From: Ferroplasmaceae archaeon UBA567
Lineage (GTDB): Archaea; Thermoplasmatota; Thermoplasmata; Thermoplasmatales; Thermoplasmataceae
Length of the DNA: 30,920 nucleotides
Assembly: GCA_002505185.1 (NCBI GenBank)
Contig: DAUP01000115.1
Location: 1-30,920 of the forward strand
Direction: 5' to 3'
The notes beneath the pieces are model-generated. The model did no database searches, was not told where the DNA came from, and saw only the letters and a program-made list of their open reading frames with translations. Position numbers and translations under genes: made by a program. The stretch's first letter is position 1. Each line of letters starts with the position of its first letter. Positions 15,005 to 23,258 of the stretch are shown piece after piece.

Positions 15005-16852
15005 ATGAAACTTAAAGAATCGTCGCTGGATTTTCACGCTTTCGTTTCAATCTACGGTGACACCATATTAAACTCGTTTATCAAAAAAGTATACCAGGTA
15101 AACCAGAAAGAATTTGTGCTTCAACTTTACCGGTCCGATGTTAAAAAAAGGGATTTTTTCATATCTTTAAACAAAGGCATAGCATTTTATGATGCTGAAA
15201 AACCAGAAGAGGCAACCCAGCTGTCAATGCTGTTCAGGAAGCAGTTGTCAGAGAAGCGGATAGTAGGTATAGAACAGATCAACTTTGACAGGGTTGTAAA
15301 GATAACACTGCATACTGGCCAGGAGATAATACTGGAATTATTTGGTGGAGGAAACCTTATTCTTACAGACAATAGCAAGATTGTATTTGCAATGGACCAG
15401 CATGTATACAAAACGAGAAAGATACTAATAGGCGAGGAATATATACCCCCTGCAGTTATAAATCCTATAAGCGACCTTGAAACATTTTCAGGCATTCTTG
15501 ACGCCAGTAAGGCATCAATTGTAAAGACACTTGCCACCCGTGCAAACCTGGGAGGAGAAATAGCTGAAGAGGCATTGCACAGAACAAATATGGATAAAGA
15601 TAAAATGCCTGGGGAAATCAGAGAATATTACGGTGCATTATATGATAATATAATGGAAATAGTTCGGGAATCCGAAAAAAATAAAGCGTTTTATTACGAA
15701 TCTGACGAACTCCTGTCACCAGTTCTATTGACTGCCTTAGGAAAAGACCCTGATGAGAAATTTGAGGATTTTAATGTGGGAATTGACTTTTATCTTAAGC
15801 ATTATCCAGAAACCGATAAGAACAAATCCAGTGTTGAAAGAAGAATAGAGTCGCAGAGAAGGTCAATAGAAGAATTTAATAAACTAATGCTGGTATACAA
15901 TGAATTTGGGAATTATCTTAAAATGAATTTTCAACAGCTCCAGAAATTGATTAACATAGTTTACAATAATGTAAGGAAAAGCAATTTGAATAATTTTGTT
16001 TTCATGGAACTGGAGATAAGTGATATAAACCCTGCAAAAAACACATTTGCAGTAAACTATAACGAAACAAAAATTGTCCTGAATTACAGGGATTCTGCAG
16101 GTAATAACATAAATCATGTGTTCAATACAGCAAAGGAATATAAGAGTAAGATCGAGGGTGCTGAAAAAGCAATTGAGGAAACAAAAAAGCTCATAGTTAA
16201 GGAGAAACAGAAAGCTGGCAAGAAGAAGCGTGTGAAACACTGGTTTGAATCCTACCACTGGTTTACATCTTCTGCAGGAAATATGGTCATGGCAGGGAGA
16301 GATGCTAAAACAAATGAAAAGCTTGTCAAAAAACACATGTCAGAAAATGACATATATGTCCATGCCGATATTTATGGAGCTCCAAGCACAGTAATAAAAA
16401 ATGAGGGAATAGATATAACAGAAGATACAATAAGAGAAGCCTGTGAATTTGCCGTTTCACTTTCACGTGCATGGCCAGCAGGCATCGGTTCTGGAACAGC
16501 ATACTGGGTATATCCATCACAGGTCAGCAAAACTCCAGAATCCGGCGAATTTGTGTCAAAGGGGTCATGGATTGTAAGAGGGAAAAGAAACTATGTTCTT
16601 AATCTTGCGCTGGAATTGAAAATATCGCTCATTGATTATAAGGGCAATACCATACCAATGATATCTCCTGCGGAAACTGCTACAGACTCAAAAAAATGGG
16701 TAATAATAAAACCTGGCAATGAAAAAAGGTCGGTAGCTGCAGAAAAAGTAGCAAAAATACTTGGTATTGAAAAATCAGAAATAGAATCAATTTTACCTCC
16801 AGGAGGTTCTATAATTGTGGAAAATTCAAAGGAAATAAAGGAATTAAGCTAA
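15005..16852 (+). CDS. rqcH: RqcH/NFACT-family ribosome quality-control protein
   Basis: The 615-residue protein is the archaeal homologue of eukaryotic Rqc2/NEMF and bacterial RqcH. These bind tRNA and stalled large ribosomal subunits and add C-terminal tails (alanine in bacteria) to trapped nascent chains. The N-terminal NFACT-N region includes ITLHTGQEIILELFGGGNLI and TRKILIGEEYIPP. A central helix-hairpin and coiled-coil section (about 270-410) has SVERRIESQRRSIEEFNKL and a lysine-rich KEKQKAGKKKRVK. NFACT-R follows with KHWFESYHWFTSSAGNMVMA, AGRDAKTNEKLVKKHM and DIYVHADIYGAPSTVIKN. Length is typical for archaea. Its 3' end overlaps the convergent isomerase gene by nine bases. Tailing activity in archaea is inference from homology. 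Confidence 0.92.
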   Translation: MKLKESSLDFHAFVSIYGDTILNSFIKKVYQVNQKEFVLQLYRSDVKKRDFFISLNKGIAFYDAEKPEEATQLSMLFRKQLSEKRIVGIEQINFDRVVKITLHTGQEIILELFGGGNLILTDNSKIVFAMDQHVYKTRKILIGEEYIPPAVINPISDLETFSGILDASKASIVKTLATRANLGGEIAEEALHRTNMDKDKMPGEIREYYGALYDNIMEIVRESEKNKAFYYESDELLSPVLLTALGKDPDEKFEDFNVGIDFYLKHYPETDKNKSSVERRIESQRRSIEEFNKLMLVYNEFGNYLKMNFQQLQKLINIVYNNVRKSNLNNFVFMELEISDINPAKNTFAVNYNETKIVLNYRDSAGNNINHVFNTAKEYKSKIEGAEKAIEETKKLIVKEKQKAGKKKRVKHWFESYHWFTSSAGNMVMAGRDAKTNEKLVKKHMSENDIYVHADIYGAPSTVIKNEGIDITEDTIREACEFAVSLSRAWPAGIGSGTAYWVYPSQVSKTPESGEFVSKGSWIVRGKRNYVLNLALELKISLIDYKGNTIPMISPAETATDSKKWVIIKPGNEKRSVAAEKVAKILGIEKSEIESILPPGGSIIVENSKEIKELS

Positions 16853-17761
16853 TTTCTGTTTTAATTCCTCTATTGTTGAGACATCTGTTGGATCAACATT
16901 TCTTACCAGGGCCAGTTCATATGTTACGTAGTCCGCATAATGGATAAGGTAGAACAGTTTGGTGAAATAATCATTTGACGGTGATTGTATCACTGTGAAT
17001 CGCTCTCCAGTAACCTCCTGCGTTATGCTTATTCTATGGTTAATCCTTGTATTGTCTGATTCGAATGCATAAAACATATACTCATTTCTCCTGTATGCCG
17101 ATTTAAGTGGCATTGTGTCATTATGGTTAAGTTCAGGAAAGTAGCTGTAAAACGCAAAGGTTTTTGCATTTTCGTTAAACTGGGTTTTCCATCTGTATGC
17201 AACAGACTTGAATGGCTTGGAACCGTATATTATAGGAATGGAGCTGTTTTCATATATTTTAAACGCCTCAGATTTCATTTCTGCGTGATTTTTGTCCATG
17301 TCGCACAAGATATCGTATGTTTTATTTATTACTTCATCACTGAGTGGTGCAAATGTATTATAGAAAGGCATAAGCATGTATCCCAGTGCTGATCTTGGCT
17401 GGAGTCCTGATGGTATAATTATAGCATCATCAACAATTGTAGCAAGCTTGCCGCCTGATGTGATAGCTCTAATATGGGCGCCCTTCTTCTTTGCATCCTC
17501 CACATTGCTGATAGTTTCTTCGGTGTTTCCTGAATAACTAACAGCGATAAACAGTGTTTTTTCATTTACGAATGCGGGTATCCCGTAATCACCTATAGAT
17601 ATAACGGGCTTAGAAGTATAATATTCCTGGAATATACTTCCAACAATTCCAGATCCACCCATACCTGATATTACAATATTATCGAAGTTGAAGTTCACAT
17701 CAAATTTATCCTTTGATTTTATTTGTTCCTTCAAATTTTTTAATTCGTCCAAAAAATTCAT
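16844..17761 (-). CDS. bifunctional phosphoglucose/phosphomannose isomerase (SIS domain)
   Basis: The 305-residue protein interconverts aldose and ketose 6-phosphates of glucose and mannose. It has tandem SIS folds. The first carries NIVISGMGGSGIVGSIF and the sugar-phosphate loop AVSYSGNTEET at 73-83. The conserved PRSALGYML is at 122-130. The second SIS domain has YRWKTQFNENAK (E197, the likely catalytic glutamate) and FPELNHND (H213, the ring-opening histidine). These match the crenarchaeal and Thermoplasma-type PGI/PMI family rather than cupin-type or classical PGI. The end overlaps rqcH by nine bases. The MFS gene lies 43 bases upstream on the same strand; an AT-rich element near 17775-17785 may give it its own promoter. 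Confidence 0.9.
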   Translation of the reverse strand: MNFLDELKNLKEQIKSKDKFDVNFNFDNIVISGMGGSGIVGSIFQEYYTSKPVISIGDYGIPAFVNEKTLFIAVSYSGNTEETISNVEDAKKKGAHIRAITSGGKLATIVDDAIIIPSGLQPRSALGYMLMPFYNTFAPLSDEVINKTYDILCDMDKNHAEMKSEAFKIYENSSIPIIYGSKPFKSVAYRWKTQFNENAKTFAFYSYFPELNHNDTMPLKSAYRRNEYMFYAFESDNTRINHRISITQEVTGERFTVIQSPSNDYFTKLFYLIHYADYVTYELALVRNVDPTDVSTIEELKQKLA

Positions 17762-17804
17762 AAAACATTAGATAAAAATAGCATATTATTTTTTCTGTTT
17801 TCTT

Positions 17805-19025
17805 TCATTCTGAATTGCCAGAAAGGCCAGAGAGATACGATGTGGATTCTTTTATCTTTTTTATTGTGACGCTGGTTATAAAAACTGATAGCAGGCATAC
17901 AAGGGTTGTTATATCGATAATTAATATAAACCGGCTAGTGCCCACTATTCCACCGATTATACCTAACAGAACGGACATGAGTCCACCGAATAATGCCCCA
18001 AAATTATATGATATCCCGGATATAACCCCTCTAACTGCTGGATTTATTCTGTTCATTAAAAGCAATGGTACTAATGGCATTGAACCGATACCGAAGGTAA
18101 ACACCAGCATTCCTGGCAATGCAAGGAATCTGATCTGGTCAAAATATGGCATGGTAAGCCATGCAAATACCATGGCAATAATAGATCCTCCCATAATCAG
18201 GTGTTTTTTCCGGAAAATCGAGGCTAATCTTCCGAATATTATGAACCAGATAGCTATTGTAAGGCTTGAAATTATCATTATTATCCCAACTAGCGACCTT
18301 GACAGCCCGAATGATGGGGCTATTGTGGGATAAAAGGAGAGAACGGCAAAATATGCAGAGAAGAATCCAGACATCATTATCATAGATTTAATCATTGGAA
18401 CTTTATAGTCCCAGAGATTTATTTTTTCCTTTGGTTTTTGAATCTCTTTTTTATCACGTGGAATTTTCAGCATTGTATATGGAACTATAATGAGTGGAAT
18501 GGTACCTGTAATAAGGAAGTATCGCCATGTAACAGCTATTGTTGGTAAAAATAGGATGTATGCTACCCCGGTAAGTGCATATCCAATGCCATATCCGCTC
18601 TGAATGAAACCAAATATTGTGCTCCTTATGTTAGCAGGTGAAAATTCGTATCCCAGCAGTGTACCTGAAGTCCATTCACCACCCATGAATATGCCCTGTA
18701 TAAATCTGGCGGACAAAAGTATAATTACATCTGGAGAAAAGGCCATAACACTTGCAAAAATAGCATATCCGGCAGTGCTCATGGCCATTACGCGCCTGGC
18801 CCCTACTTTGTCGGTCAGGTTTCCCAGATACAGGCCACCGAAAAATCGTCCTATTAATCCCAGGGCAAATAGAAGGGATACTACACCTAAACCTACATGG
18901 TATGATTTTTCCAATTCCGCATAAATATATGTTACGAGAGTAAGATCGTAAATATTGCCTATCCATGAACCTGTTGACGCAAAAGCTGCATGGACATAGT
19001 CCTTCATATCCCTTAATTTAGGCAT
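17805..19025 (-). CDS. major facilitator superfamily transporter (metabolite:proton symporter-like)
   Basis: The 406-residue protein has about 12 hydrophobic segments. MFS motif A lies between helices 2 and 3, GNLTDKVGARRVMAM, after GLIGRFFGGLYL. The stretch ARFIQGIFMGGEWTSGTLLG matches the R-x-x-Q-G-x-x-x-G-G-E-W motif of the metabolite:H+ symporter (MHS) subgroup, which carries carboxylates, aromatic acids or sugars. Substrate cannot be assigned. A TATA-like TTATAG in the 100 bases upstream supports independent transcription. The gene ends 43 bases before the isomerase on the same strand, so the pair could also be read together, but a functional link is only a guess. Confidence 0.88.
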   Translation of the reverse strand: MPKLRDMKDYVHAAFASTGSWIGNIYDLTLVTYIYAELEKSYHVGLGVVSLLFALGLIGRFFGGLYLGNLTDKVGARRVMAMSTAGYAIFASVMAFSPDVIILLSARFIQGIFMGGEWTSGTLLGYEFSPANIRSTIFGFIQSGYGIGYALTGVAYILFLPTIAVTWRYFLITGTIPLIIVPYTMLKIPRDKKEIQKPKEKINLWDYKVPMIKSMIMMSGFFSAYFAVLSFYPTIAPSFGLSRSLVGIIMIISSLTIAIWFIIFGRLASIFRKKHLIMGGSIIAMVFAWLTMPYFDQIRFLALPGMLVFTFGIGSMPLVPLLLMNRINPAVRGVISGISYNFGALFGGLMSVLLGIIGGIVGTSRFILIIDITTLVCLLSVFITSVTIKKIKESTSYLSGLSGNSE

Positions 19026-19121
19026 TTAAGTTAAAGTTTCCCTGACTATAATTGGCATACATTTAAGAAATTTGCTATATGTTGCCACCCTCTTATAAGG
19101 CAAAAGCCAGATACCATTTTA

Positions 19122-19565
19122 TCAGTTAAAATCAATTTTGACTTTCCAGCTTGACCTTTCCTGCACGGCGGATGCATTGACACCCCTCTCCTTAATAAGT
19201 TCAACTAATTTTTCAGCCCGGTCCTGCCTGTTGAGATCTATATAAATGGCATCAAGCCCGAATTCAGGCATTGTTCCCTGGGATGAAACAAGATCGTTTA
19301 TCTTATTCATTACAGAAATAAATTTATCCTTATCGATATAAAATGTTCCTTTTTCTATTTTTAAAATTCCTGCCTGGATAATTCCGTCATAGGTAATACT
19401 TGAAACTTTTTTATTAACATGCCCGGCTGACGTTCTATAATAAAGAAACATCAGTACGATGAAAACAATCAAAAGAATTATCCCGAGAGAAAATATGCCC
19501 AGACCGAAAGAAAGCATGGACATTATAAAAAATATAACCCCTATAGCCAGGTATACATTTGCCAT
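19122..19565 (-). CDS. small membrane protein of unknown function, two predicted helices
   Basis: From the ATG at 19565 the protein is 147 residues (MANVYLAIGVIFF). Two closely spaced hydrophobic helices occupy roughly residues 4-43, followed by a soluble C-terminal domain of about 100 residues with a mixed alpha/beta pattern (GILKIEKGTFYIDKDKFISV, then RAEKLVELIKERGVNASAVQ). An upstream in-frame ATG at 19616 is possible, but the strong TATA box at 19589-19594 lies inside that extension and points to 19565. I do not recognise the family. The cytosolic domain could bind a partner or ligand. It is divergent from radB, with the two promoters overlapping in about 105 bases. Confidence 0.75.
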   Translation of the reverse strand: MANVYLAIGVIFFIMSMLSFGLGIFSLGIILLIVFIVLMFLYYRTSAGHVNKKVSSITYDGIIQAGILKIEKGTFYIDKDKFISVMNKINDLVSSQGTMPEFGLDAIYIDLNRQDRAEKLVELIKERGVNASAVQERSSWKVKIDFN

Positions 19566-19588
19566 CCGGTATGTATCTACATTTATTA

Positions 19589-19594
19589 TATATA
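19589..19594 (-). promoter_or_regulatory. TATA-box promoter of the small membrane protein gene
   Basis: The core TATATA, within a longer TTATATATAA, has its centre about 26 bases upstream of the ATG at 19565. This decides the start against the longer reading from 19616. Confidence 0.55.
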
Positions 19595-19637
19595 ATTTAG
19601 TATGGGGACATTCCATAGTATTAATAGGAAGTTTAGA

Positions 19638-19648
19638 AATATTTTATT
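19638..19648 (+). promoter_or_regulatory. TATA-box promoter of radB-fen1
   Basis: AATATTTTATT is centred about 27 bases upstream of the radB ATG at 19671. It makes a leaderless transcript likely and is divergent from the promoter at 19589-19594. Confidence 0.5.
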
Positions 19649-19670
19649 ACAATATGCAATATGGTAATGA

Positions 19671-20381
19671 ATGGAAAAAATTAAACTCAATGAAAACGAA
19701 TGCAAAACCATTTCAGGATACCCATGTATTGACACTTTAATGCAGGGGGGTATAGAACCAGGAATAATTACTGAATTTTACGGTGAAGGAGGGGCAGGCA
19801 AGTCAAATTTAGCCATGATATATTCATTTTCCGTATTAAAAAACAACCATTCGGTTATCTATGTGGACAGTGAGGGATTTTCCATTGAAAGATTCAGGAG
19901 CATTGCAAATAATGATATGGAATCCATAAATCACATGAACATTTACAGGGTAAAATCACTTGATGACCAGTATTTAGCATTAATAAAATCTGATAAGTTA
20001 ATAGGAGAAAAAACAGAGTCCAAAAATAGTTTTGGGATTATGATTGTTGATTCATTTACAAATTTCTTTAGGATGGAGACAGGAAAGGATCCATCGGCCA
20101 GGATGGAGGGGTATGAAAAGCAGCTTAACATACTCTCTGGCATAGCTCTTAAATATAAAATTCCAGTAGTAATAACAAACCAGATATATGAGGATGTGAA
20201 TAATAGCCAGTTAGAACCCTTTGGCGGATTTTTCATAGACCATGCAATGAAAGCCATATACAGGGTAGAAAAATTTCCCGGTGGAAAACGCAGAATAACA
20301 GTAGAAAAACACAGGTCAATTTCTGAAGGGACATATGCGAATTTCAGAATAGTTGATGCCGGGATAGAATGTGAGGTTTAA
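19671..20381 (+). CDS. radB: RadB, RadA-paralogue recombination mediator
   Basis: The 236-residue protein is the short euryarchaeal RecA-fold paralogue thought to assist RadA in homologous recombination. It lacks the N-terminal helix-hairpin-helix domain of RadA. The opening KTISGYPCIDTLMQGGIEPG leads into Walker A GEGGAGKS at 38-45, Walker B IMIVD at 123-127, and the L2-adjacent VVITNQIYEDV. Length (about 220-240) fits RadB rather than RadA, which is also present in this window at 27504-28499. fen1 begins 2 bases after its stop with a GAGG motif just upstream, so the two form an operon joining recombination and flap processing. Alternative start codons a few bases upstream are out of frame with it. 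Confidence 0.92.
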   Translation: MEKIKLNENECKTISGYPCIDTLMQGGIEPGIITEFYGEGGAGKSNLAMIYSFSVLKNNHSVIYVDSEGFSIERFRSIANNDMESINHMNIYRVKSLDDQYLALIKSDKLIGEKTESKNSFGIMIVDSFTNFFRMETGKDPSARMEGYEKQLNILSGIALKYKIPVVITNQIYEDVNNSQLEPFGGFFIDHAMKAIYRVEKFPGGKRRITVEKHRSISEGTYANFRIVDAGIECEV

Positions 20382-20383
20382 AA

Positions 20384-21403
20384 ATGGGGGTAGATATCTC
20401 AGGAATACTGGTAAAACATCCAACAAGTATAAAAGACAACAGTGGAATTACTGTGTCTGTTGATGCATTTAATATAATATACCAGTTCCTGAGCAGCATA
20501 CGGGGAGAGGATGGAGAGCCGCTTAAGGATGCATCAGGAAACATTACCTCGCACTTATCTGGAATCTTTTACAGGACAGCAACACTGTTGCAGAACAATA
20601 TAAAACCCGTGTATTCCTTTGATGGAAAGCCATACAGGCTTAAGAATGAGACATTAAAGGAAAGAAAAGCAATAAAAGATAAAAATATTGCAGAATTAAA
20701 TATTGCAATAGAGGCAAAGGATACCGAAAGGATAAAAAGCCTGTCATCAAGAATTAATTACATTACTGAAGGCATAGTTTTAGAGTCCAAGAAGCTTCTT
20801 GACCTTATGGGCATACCATGGGTGCAGGCACCCAGTGAAGGGGAAGCCCAGGCTTCCTATATGAGTCGAATAGGAAAAGTCGATTCTGTAATATCACAGG
20901 ATTATGACTGCCTCTTATTTGGTGCAAAAAGAGTTCTAAGGAATTTTACCATGTACGGAAGGAGGCGGATATCTGGCACGGGCAAATTTATAAACATTAC
21001 TCCGGAAATTATAGATTTGAATGAAAATCTTGAACGTAATGGAATTACACAGAGCCAGCTTATTGATATAGGAATTCTCGTGGGAACAGATTTTAATCCC
21101 GGCATAAGAGGGATAGGAGCTAAAACAGGGCTTTCACTTATAAAGAAATATGGAAATATAGAGACCGTGTTAAAGGAGAAGGGAAAAACAATAGAAAATC
21201 TGGATGAAATTAGAAATTTTTTCACGAATCCACCAGCTGCAGAAGTAGGTGACCTTAAATTTCCTGCTCCAGACAGGAATGGAATAATTGAATACCTCTG
21301 TAAGGAACATAGTTTTTCTGAAAACAGAATAAACGCAATTCTTGACCAGATTGCAAAAAATTATTCAGGTGCGAACCAGTCGAACCTTGACAAATATTTC
21401 TAA
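20384..21403 (+). CDS. fen: flap endonuclease 1
   Basis: The 339-residue structure-specific nuclease removes 5' flaps during Okazaki-fragment maturation and base-excision repair. All acidic metal ligands of the family are visible: D27 (VSVDAFN), D80 (YSFDGKP), E152 and E154 (APSEGEAQA), D173 and D175 (SQDYDCLLFG), and D236 (VGTDFNPG), followed by the helix-hairpin-helix segment GIRGIGAKTGLSLIKKYG. The last residues QSNLDKYF form a canonical PCNA-interacting box (Q332, L335, Y338, F339). Length is typical of archaeal FEN-1. It is translationally linked to radB and its TAA interlocks with the stop of the convergent hypothetical gene. Confidence 0.97.
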   Translation: MGVDISGILVKHPTSIKDNSGITVSVDAFNIIYQFLSSIRGEDGEPLKDASGNITSHLSGIFYRTATLLQNNIKPVYSFDGKPYRLKNETLKERKAIKDKNIAELNIAIEAKDTERIKSLSSRINYITEGIVLESKKLLDLMGIPWVQAPSEGEAQASYMSRIGKVDSVISQDYDCLLFGAKRVLRNFTMYGRRRISGTGKFINITPEIIDLNENLERNGITQSQLIDIGILVGTDFNPGIRGIGAKTGLSLIKKYGNIETVLKEKGKTIENLDEIRNFFTNPPAAEVGDLKFPAPDRNGIIEYLCKEHSFSENRINAILDQIAKNYSGANQSNLDKYF

Positions 21404-21678
21404 TTGTGAATCTCCTGTTCAGACACCATAACCTTATGGGACCGTGGATATTCCAGGTCTATTATATCTTTCATAGTTTTCTTTAGAGATTTTTCATCTA
21501 TTGTGAAGTTCTGGTTTCTAAAACCCTCCTCAATAATATTGAACTCCCCGCCAGATTTTTTCACAGTGACTATACGATCCTTCTTGAAACTTTTTATTGT
21601 CAGTATATGGTTGTCGTCCATCTTCATCAGCATGCTATGAACATGCTTATCAACACTTCTTATTGGTATCCATGGCAT
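21400..21678 (-). CDS. hypothetical protein downstream of tyrS
   Basis: The 92-residue protein begins MPWIPIRSVDKHVHSMLMKM. I do not recognise the family. It appears to be a small soluble alpha/beta protein with alternating strands (HILTIKSFKKDRIVTVKK, then EFNIIEEGF) and a helical stretch (EKSLKKTMKDIIDLEYPRS). There is no signal peptide or membrane segment. Its ATG follows the tyrS stop immediately (TAAATG), so it is almost certainly co-translated with it. There is no clear Shine-Dalgarno site. Its stop overlaps the fen1 stop by three bases. A role connected to tRNA charging is only suggested by position. Confidence 0.72.
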   Translation of the reverse strand: MPWIPIRSVDKHVHSMLMKMDDNHILTIKSFKKDRIVTVKKSGGEFNIIEEGFRNQNFTIDEKSLKKTMKDIIDLEYPRSHKVMVSEQEIHN

Positions 21679-22668
21679 TTAATCACTGTTAAGTTTATTG
21701 CTTATGGGCAATATAACATTTATCAAGATTTCAGTAAGGGCCTTTTTTAAATCCATTGGATGCACTTCCGAATTAAGATATTTTGATTCAAGTTCCCTGA
21801 ACGAATGTATTGTGTATGGCCCACCATGCGATTCTGATCTCTTTATTTCTATTTCTCTGGCATAATATGGAAATATGAGGTATTTCATTATATCTATTAC
21901 AGGATTGTTTTCAACAATTCCCATGGGACAGAATGCATTTTTGATTTTTCTCCTGATATCATTATCTGTATCAGTGAGGAAAAGTGCCGATTCGGGATCG
22001 CTCTTGGACATTTTCTTAAAGTCGTCCATTCTACCCTTTCCTTTAAGTGATGAAATCAGTGGCATTTCTAGCAGAACTGGTTTTTTTCTTCCCATTTTTT
22101 CTGCAATATCTCTTGCAAGCATGTATGCATGCCTCTGGTCAGTGCCTCCCAGTGCCAGATCAGAATTAAGATAAAATACGTCTGTTACCTGCATTAGCGG
22201 ATATATGTATTTGCTGAAATCCTTATCCGCATCTTCCTCTGTTCTCCCCATTATAGGCAGTGCTCTCCTTATCCTCAACAGTGAAGAATTTTTTGCAATT
22301 TGAAGAAGTAACTCCCAGTAATCCGGATTTGCTACAAGATCTGTGGCCCATATGAATTGAACATCCTGGTTGAGGCCTGCGTATAGCATACTTTTTCTAA
22401 GTCTTTCACCACTTTCTCTAATTAGATTGATGTCACCACCAAGTTTATCATTGACCCTTGCATGCCAGTCTGCCAGCAGGACCTTTACCCTGAAGCCAAG
22501 TTTTACCAGCTCATTTATCTTGTTTACATAGATTAATATGGCTATATGTGGAAGTCCTGAAGGTTCAAATCCTATATAGGCTTCCCTGTTTCCTGAAAAT
22601 AAATCTTTTGATTCCTCAAGCGTTACTACTTCAGATGTATTGTTTTTTAAAATTTCAACATTTTCCAT
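21679..22668 (-). CDS. tyrS: tyrosyl-tRNA synthetase
   Basis: The 329-residue class I synthetase is of archaeal/eukaryotic type without an extra anticodon domain of the bacterial kind. Tyrosine-pocket signatures are present: Y31 and GFEPSG near the start, VLLADWHARVNDK, YPLMQVTDVFYLNSDLALGG with Q160 and D163, and GGTDQRHAYMLARD. The ATP-binding KMSKS is intact at 219-223. The first class I motif reads HIAI (41-44) instead of HIGH; eukaryotic TyrRS has HVAY at this place, so this is unusual but not disabling by precedent. Tryptophanyl-tRNA synthetase is the nearest alternative, but archaeal TrpRS usually has KMSAS. It lies between a 60-residue gene upstream and a 92-residue gene downstream. 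Confidence 0.92.
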   Translation of the reverse strand: MENVEILKNNTSEVVTLEESKDLFSGNREAYIGFEPSGLPHIAILIYVNKINELVKLGFRVKVLLADWHARVNDKLGGDINLIRESGERLRKSMLYAGLNQDVQFIWATDLVANPDYWELLLQIAKNSSLLRIRRALPIMGRTEEDADKDFSKYIYPLMQVTDVFYLNSDLALGGTDQRHAYMLARDIAEKMGRKKPVLLEMPLISSLKGKGRMDDFKKMSKSDPESALFLTDTDNDIRRKIKNAFCPMGIVENNPVIDIMKYLIFPYYAREIEIKRSESHGGPYTIHSFRELESKYLNSEVHPMDLKKALTEILINVILPISNKLNSD

Positions 22669-22700
22669 CTGGCCTTAATAGCATAGTATTTTATTAATTT

Positions 22701-22883
22701 TTATTTTTTAAGTAGTTTATCAAGCAGAGATGAGGCTTCCTTCTTGGTCAATTCTTCGAGAGAACCCTTTTTTAATGATTTCACATAATCATCAACGACT
22801 TTTTGGTTTGAATCTTCCCGTTTTATCAGGTCATTGACAAAAGAAAGCTGTTTCTTTGTTATGTTATCGTCTTTATTATACAT
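22701..22883 (-). CDS. 60-residue helical protein upstream of tyrS
   Basis: From the ATG at 22883 the product is 60 residues, MYNKDDNITKKQLSFVNDLI and on. The pattern, a T-K-K-Q-L-x-F-V-x-x-L helix followed by SLEELTKKEASSLLDKLLKK, resembles a small three-helix module found as a domain in various phage and chromosomal proteins (ITxxQ...LIKR...LTKxEASxLIDxL). Its function is not established. The alternative start at 22901 adds six hydrophobic residues. A TATA element (AATATTATGT, 22905-22914) about 27 bases upstream of 22883 supports the shorter form. It ends 32 bases before tyrS and may share its transcript. Confidence 0.72.
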   Translation of the reverse strand: MYNKDDNITKKQLSFVNDLIKREDSNQKVVDDYVKSLKKGSLEELTKKEASSLLDKLLKK

Positions 22884-22904
22884 GAATATGTAATACAACA
22901 AATG

Positions 22905-22914
22905 TACATAATAT
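22905..22914 (-). promoter_or_regulatory. TATA-box promoter of the 60-residue gene and probably tyrS
   Basis: On the reverse strand this reads AATATTATGT, centred about 27 bases upstream of the ATG at 22883. It is the only clear promoter before the three minus-strand genes ending at 21400. Confidence 0.45.
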
Positions 22915-23156
22915 TATTGATGTGTTTTCTGTGGGATAACATCCCCTCTCCTGTTATTATGAGACAACCTTTCTTCAGTGGAACTTCTCTGGCAATTCAT
23001 CCCTGCTCCTGATCCGAAGTTTGTAGCAGTTCTTTCTTCCATATATGGAAAAGGATTCCATCTGGCTGGAAGGGTGCTAATAGTTCTTATCCCCTGGGCA
23101 AACCTGGGGGAACAAAGGCATTCACAATACCAGAGAAGAATTTCACGCTGAACTGA
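22914..23156 (-). pseudogene. probable decayed TnpB-type C-terminal tail
   Basis: A stop-free reverse frame of 80 codons fills most of the gap before smc. It reads LLWYCECLCSPRFAQG, then MNCQRSSTEERLSHNN and RRGDVIPQKTHQ before a TAA at 22914. The ending resembles the variable tail of archaeal IS200/IS605 TnpB proteins, which often finish in a GDVIPQEAH-like peptide. No RuvC motifs lie upstream and a TAA at 23157-23159 blocks the frame, so only a fragment is present. A second frame over the same DNA (SGIVNAFVPPGLPRG) is also open for a short way, which suggests frameshifting. Family assignment is tentative. Confidence 0.38.
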
Positions 23157-23250
23157 TTAGATGTGGCAATATTCTGCACAGCTGTATGACACAATATACT
23201 CTATATGGGTCTATTTTAGAATAGTGAACCATATTTATTTAACGAAAAAA

Positions 23251-23258
23251 TAATATAT
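23251..23258 (+). promoter_or_regulatory. TATA-box promoter of smc-scpA
   Basis: TAATATAT is centred about 25 bases upstream of the ATG at 23280. This favours that ATG over the TTG at 23268 as the smc start and predicts a leaderless transcript. Confidence 0.5.

Noticed and set aside
22545..22570. GGTTCAAATCC resembling a tRNA T-loop
   Set aside because: It is the reverse complement of codons for GFEPSG in tyrS, and no matching acceptor stem, D-arm or anticodon arm surrounds it.
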